Positions 21,640 to 23,356 of a stretch of 23,356 nucleotides of DNA are shown piece by piece (within the stretch, counting starts at the first letter, position 1; each line of letters starts with the position of its first letter). This stretch comes from an uncultured Pseudomonadota bacterium. GTDB taxonomy: Bacteria > Pseudomonadota > Alphaproteobacteria > RF32 > CAG-239. The notes under the pieces were generated by a model. The model ran no database searches. It was given only the letters and a program-made list of their open reading frames with translations, and was not told the DNA's origin. The DNA is taken from assembly GCA_949295395.1 (NCBI GenBank), contig CASFLB010000007.1, positions 1 through 23,356 on the forward strand, read 5' to 3'. The translations under genes and the position numbers were made by a program.

Positions 21640-22509
21640 ATGCTATGTATTTATCATGTGGCCGATCATGACGGCAAAGGTTCGGCAGCGATTGTGAAGC
21701 GAATTTATCCAGAAGCTGAGCTCTTTGGCTTAAACCATGATATGGAAATTCCGTATGAACTTATTGATAAACATGATAAAATAGTTGTTTGTGATATTTC
21801 TCTTCCCGTTAAATTTATGTTTGAATTAAGTGAAAAAAAGGATTTTACGTGGATTGACCACCATATTTCGGTGATTAATGAATATGAAGAGATTTTAGCC
21901 AATGGTGAGTATGAACCGATTAAAGGTTTACGACGTTCCGGAACGGCGGCTATTGTGTTGACCTGGGAATATTTTCATCCGAATGAACCCGTGCCTGAAG
22001 GCGTTAAGTTGTTGGGAATGCAGGATATTTATGATTTAAGTGATCCTCGAGTTATGCCGTTTGAATTTGCTTGTCAATCCTTGGGTGTTAATCGTCCCGA
22101 TGAGCCGGTTTGGGATGATATTTTAAATGGAACTCTTAATATTGAGGAAACCGTGGCTAAAGGTGAAGCGATTTTGTCATGGATTAAAATTAGAGATTAC
22201 CGCCTTGTTCGCGGAATGTCTTTTACCAGTCATTACAAAGGATTGAAATGCATTTGTGCGAATATGCCGCAGGGAAAATCAGCGTTTTTTGATTCTTTGC
22301 CGCATATTAATACTTTTGATTTTATGGTTAATTTCTTTATGAATAAAAAGAATTGTTGGAACTTGTCTTTTTATACCTCAAAGGATAATGTTGATGTGTC
22401 AAAAATTGCCGCAGAATTTGGAGGTGGCGGACACCAAAAAGCGGCCGGGGCTTCGGCTCTGAAAGAACTTCCGGATTTTTTGAAAAACGGGCAGTATAAA
22501 GATAAATAA
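21640..22509 (+). CDS. DHH/DHHA1 family phosphoesterase
   Basis: This 289-residue protein has the RecJ-like DHH phosphoesterase layout. The N-terminal metal motif is HVADHDGKGSA (6-16), followed by VVCDIS (Asp52), the DHH triad in WIDHHIS (73-75), and a C-terminal DHHA1 domain with GGGGHQKAAGA (261-271). It has no additional nucleic-acid-binding domains, so it is closer to small oligoribonucleases or nanoRNases (NrnA/NrnB type) than to RecJ. An exopolyphosphatase-like role is possible too. GAGGTG precedes the start. It follows the MBL gene by 25 bases and is the last plus-strand gene of the run. Confidence 0.88.
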   Translation: MLCIYHVADHDGKGSAAIVKRIYPEAELFGLNHDMEIPYELIDKHDKIVVCDISLPVKFMFELSEKKDFTWIDHHISVINEYEEILANGEYEPIKGLRRSGTAAIVLTWEYFHPNEPVPEGVKLLGMQDIYDLSDPRVMPFEFACQSLGVNRPDEPVWDDILNGTLNIEETVAKGEAILSWIKIRDYRLVRGMSFTSHYKGLKCICANMPQGKSAFFDSLPHINTFDFMVNFFMNKKNCWNLSFYTSKDNVDVSKIAAEFGGGGHQKAAGASALKELPDFLKNGQYKDK

Positions 22510-22526
22510 AGTCATGAGTTAATAAA

Positions 22527-22559
22527 AAACGGCGGAGTAGGGATAAAACTTCGCCGTTT
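22527..22559 (-). terminator. terminator of the right-edge secreted-protein gene
   Basis: AACGGCGGAG (22528-22537) pairs with CTTCGCCGTT (22549-22558) around an 11-base loop, with one G-T pair. On the minus strand the stem runs into TTTTTT, so it ends the minus-strand gene that stops at 22570. On the plus strand it is followed only by CCTTAGG, so for the DHH gene it would be weak. Confidence 0.7.
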
Positions 22560-22569
22560 CCTTAGGTGA

Positions 22570-23356
22570 TTAGAATTCAAGAACAGGACGAACCTCAAAG
22601 ATTCTATACCGATTGCTGGCGCTACCTCCCAACTTTGATTGCCATGCATGCCATGCTCCATAGTTATCATATTCTGTTGAAGACCAAGCGTAGGTGCTGT
22701 TTGTGAATTGTGTCCCATGTACTCTTTCTAAATTAAGGTTAACTGACGTTTGATTGTTAAATATCGAAACAAATATTCCTGCCGCTGGCATACACCAATC
22801 CCCCGCACTTGTCCCTTCCGTTTTATACTCATGTGCGGCCCAAGCAGCTGGATACTTATTTTTATCCCCTGAGACTATTATCTTTTTCGTGTTCTCACAA
22901 CTTGCATAATCTTGTGAAGCCTCAGATGTTAACGAATAATTCGGTAATCCCGAGATATCAATTTCTTCTGTTGACCATTGATAACTCCCTATTGATTTCA
23001 AGGACATTGCCTGTCCGCCGCCATTGCCGTCGACATAAACGACGATACCGATTGGCGTTTTTCCTTTTTGCGGGTTTAAGTAACAACTTTTATCTGAATA
23101 TAATATACTACCTATGACGCAAATTTCTCCTTGTGACTGACTTGTTTCAATTACTTTCTCAAGTTCCGTGATTTTATTTGTCAGCTCGGTAATTTTATTG
23201 ATGTGTGTGCAATTCCAATAATCGCCGAACGGACATTTGAGGCCATCGGTACAAGAGGTGGTGCTGGTATAGCCTAAGCTTGTACAGCTCGGGGTTGGAA
23301 TGCAAGCCGCCGGTGATTGCGCGTAGGCTTGCGCCATGGAGCCGCAAAGAATAAGA
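22570..23356 (-). CDS. secreted Cys-rich protein with coiled coil and DUF1566-like C-terminal domain (5' partial)
   Basis: The gene runs off the right edge. The reading frame stays open upstream of the ATG at 23337 and gives LILCGSMAQAYAQSP, the end of a signal peptide with a likely cut at AYA-Q, so the true start lies beyond the window. Mature regions are: a Cys-rich head (CIPTPSC, TTSCTDGLKC, WNC), two heptad-like repeats NKITELTNKITELEKV (short coiled coil), a segment GSILYSDKSC...KTPIGIVVYV, and a C-terminal domain with AGDWCMPAAG and YAWSSTEYDNYGAW, which resembles DUF1566/Lcl-type domains. Similar secreted proteins appear, from memory, as paralogs in uncultured gut Alphaproteobacteria. 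Function is unknown; a surface or adhesin role is a guess. Confidence 0.75.
   Translation of the reverse strand, partial: LILCGSMAQAYAQSPAACIPTPSCTSLGYTSTTSCTDGLKCPFGDYWNCTHINKITELTNKITELEKVIETSQSQGEICVIGSILYSDKSCYLNPQKGKTPIGIVVYVDGNGGGQAMSLKSIGSYQWSTEEIDISGLPNYSLTSEASQDYASCENTKKIIVSGDKNKYPAAWAAHEYKTEGTSAGDWCMPAAGIFVSIFNNQTSVNLNLERVHGTQFTNSTYAWSSTEYDNYGAWHAWQSKLGGSASNRYRIFEVRPVLEF

Overview
The window looks like a piece of chromosome from an AT-rich, uncultured alphaproteobacterium, probably a gut-type lineage. The main evidence is gene content and order. A BamF-type (DUF3035) lipoprotein sits between lspA and a pair of M16 peptidases. A second run, rlpA-dacA-tmk-holB-tatD followed by a metallo-beta-lactamase gene, is typical of Alphaproteobacteria. 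The gut assignment rests mostly on the secreted Cys-rich protein at the right edge and is an inference. No phage, insertion sequence, CRISPR array or toxin-antitoxin pair was seen.

Left part (1-2111): the 3' end of an unidentified gene is followed by a terminator. A small stand-alone FlhB C-terminal-domain gene (minus strand) is divergent from the rod/basal-body operon flgB-flgC-fliE. The flgB upstream region holds two sigma-54 (-24/-12) type elements in perfect head-to-tail register. A tRNA-Leu(GAG) follows; its 3' half is exactly duplicated in tandem (40 bp). A strong terminator closes the unit.

Centre-left (2112-10988): mgtE (Mg2+ channel) comes first. It is followed by a tightly packed, probably cotranscribed run: lspA, bamF, an active M16 peptidase, an inactive M16 partner, pgi and mutL. 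The first four genes concern lipoprotein processing, outer-membrane assembly and envelope proteolysis; pgi is glycolytic and mutL is mismatch repair. A single-domain cold-shock gene follows.

Centre (11000-14700): tRNA-Ser(UGA) with its own promoter and a bidirectional terminator, an unrecognised membrane-anchored coiled-coil protein (minus), fluC/crcB (minus), ogt (plus) and a sugar-porter MFS transporter (minus). This section has mixed strands and looks the most accessory.

Right part (14719-22509): a long plus-strand run of mltB-like lytic transglycosylase, rlpA, dacA, tmk, holB, tatD, a PhnP-like MBL hydrolase and a DHH phosphoesterase, mostly with overlapping or abutting ends. The first three remodel septal peptidoglycan; tmk and holB serve DNA replication. 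Tmk has an N-terminal extension carrying a QLELF pentapeptide that matches the beta-clamp binding consensus. The window ends in a minus-strand gene, cut at its 5' end, for a secreted Cys-rich protein with a short coiled coil and a DUF1566-like C-terminal domain.

Nothing here is a clear new multi-gene system. The best leads are the tandem sigma-54 elements, the tRNA-Leu partial duplication, the Tmk clamp-like motif, the orphan coiled-coil membrane protein and the secreted variable protein at the edge.
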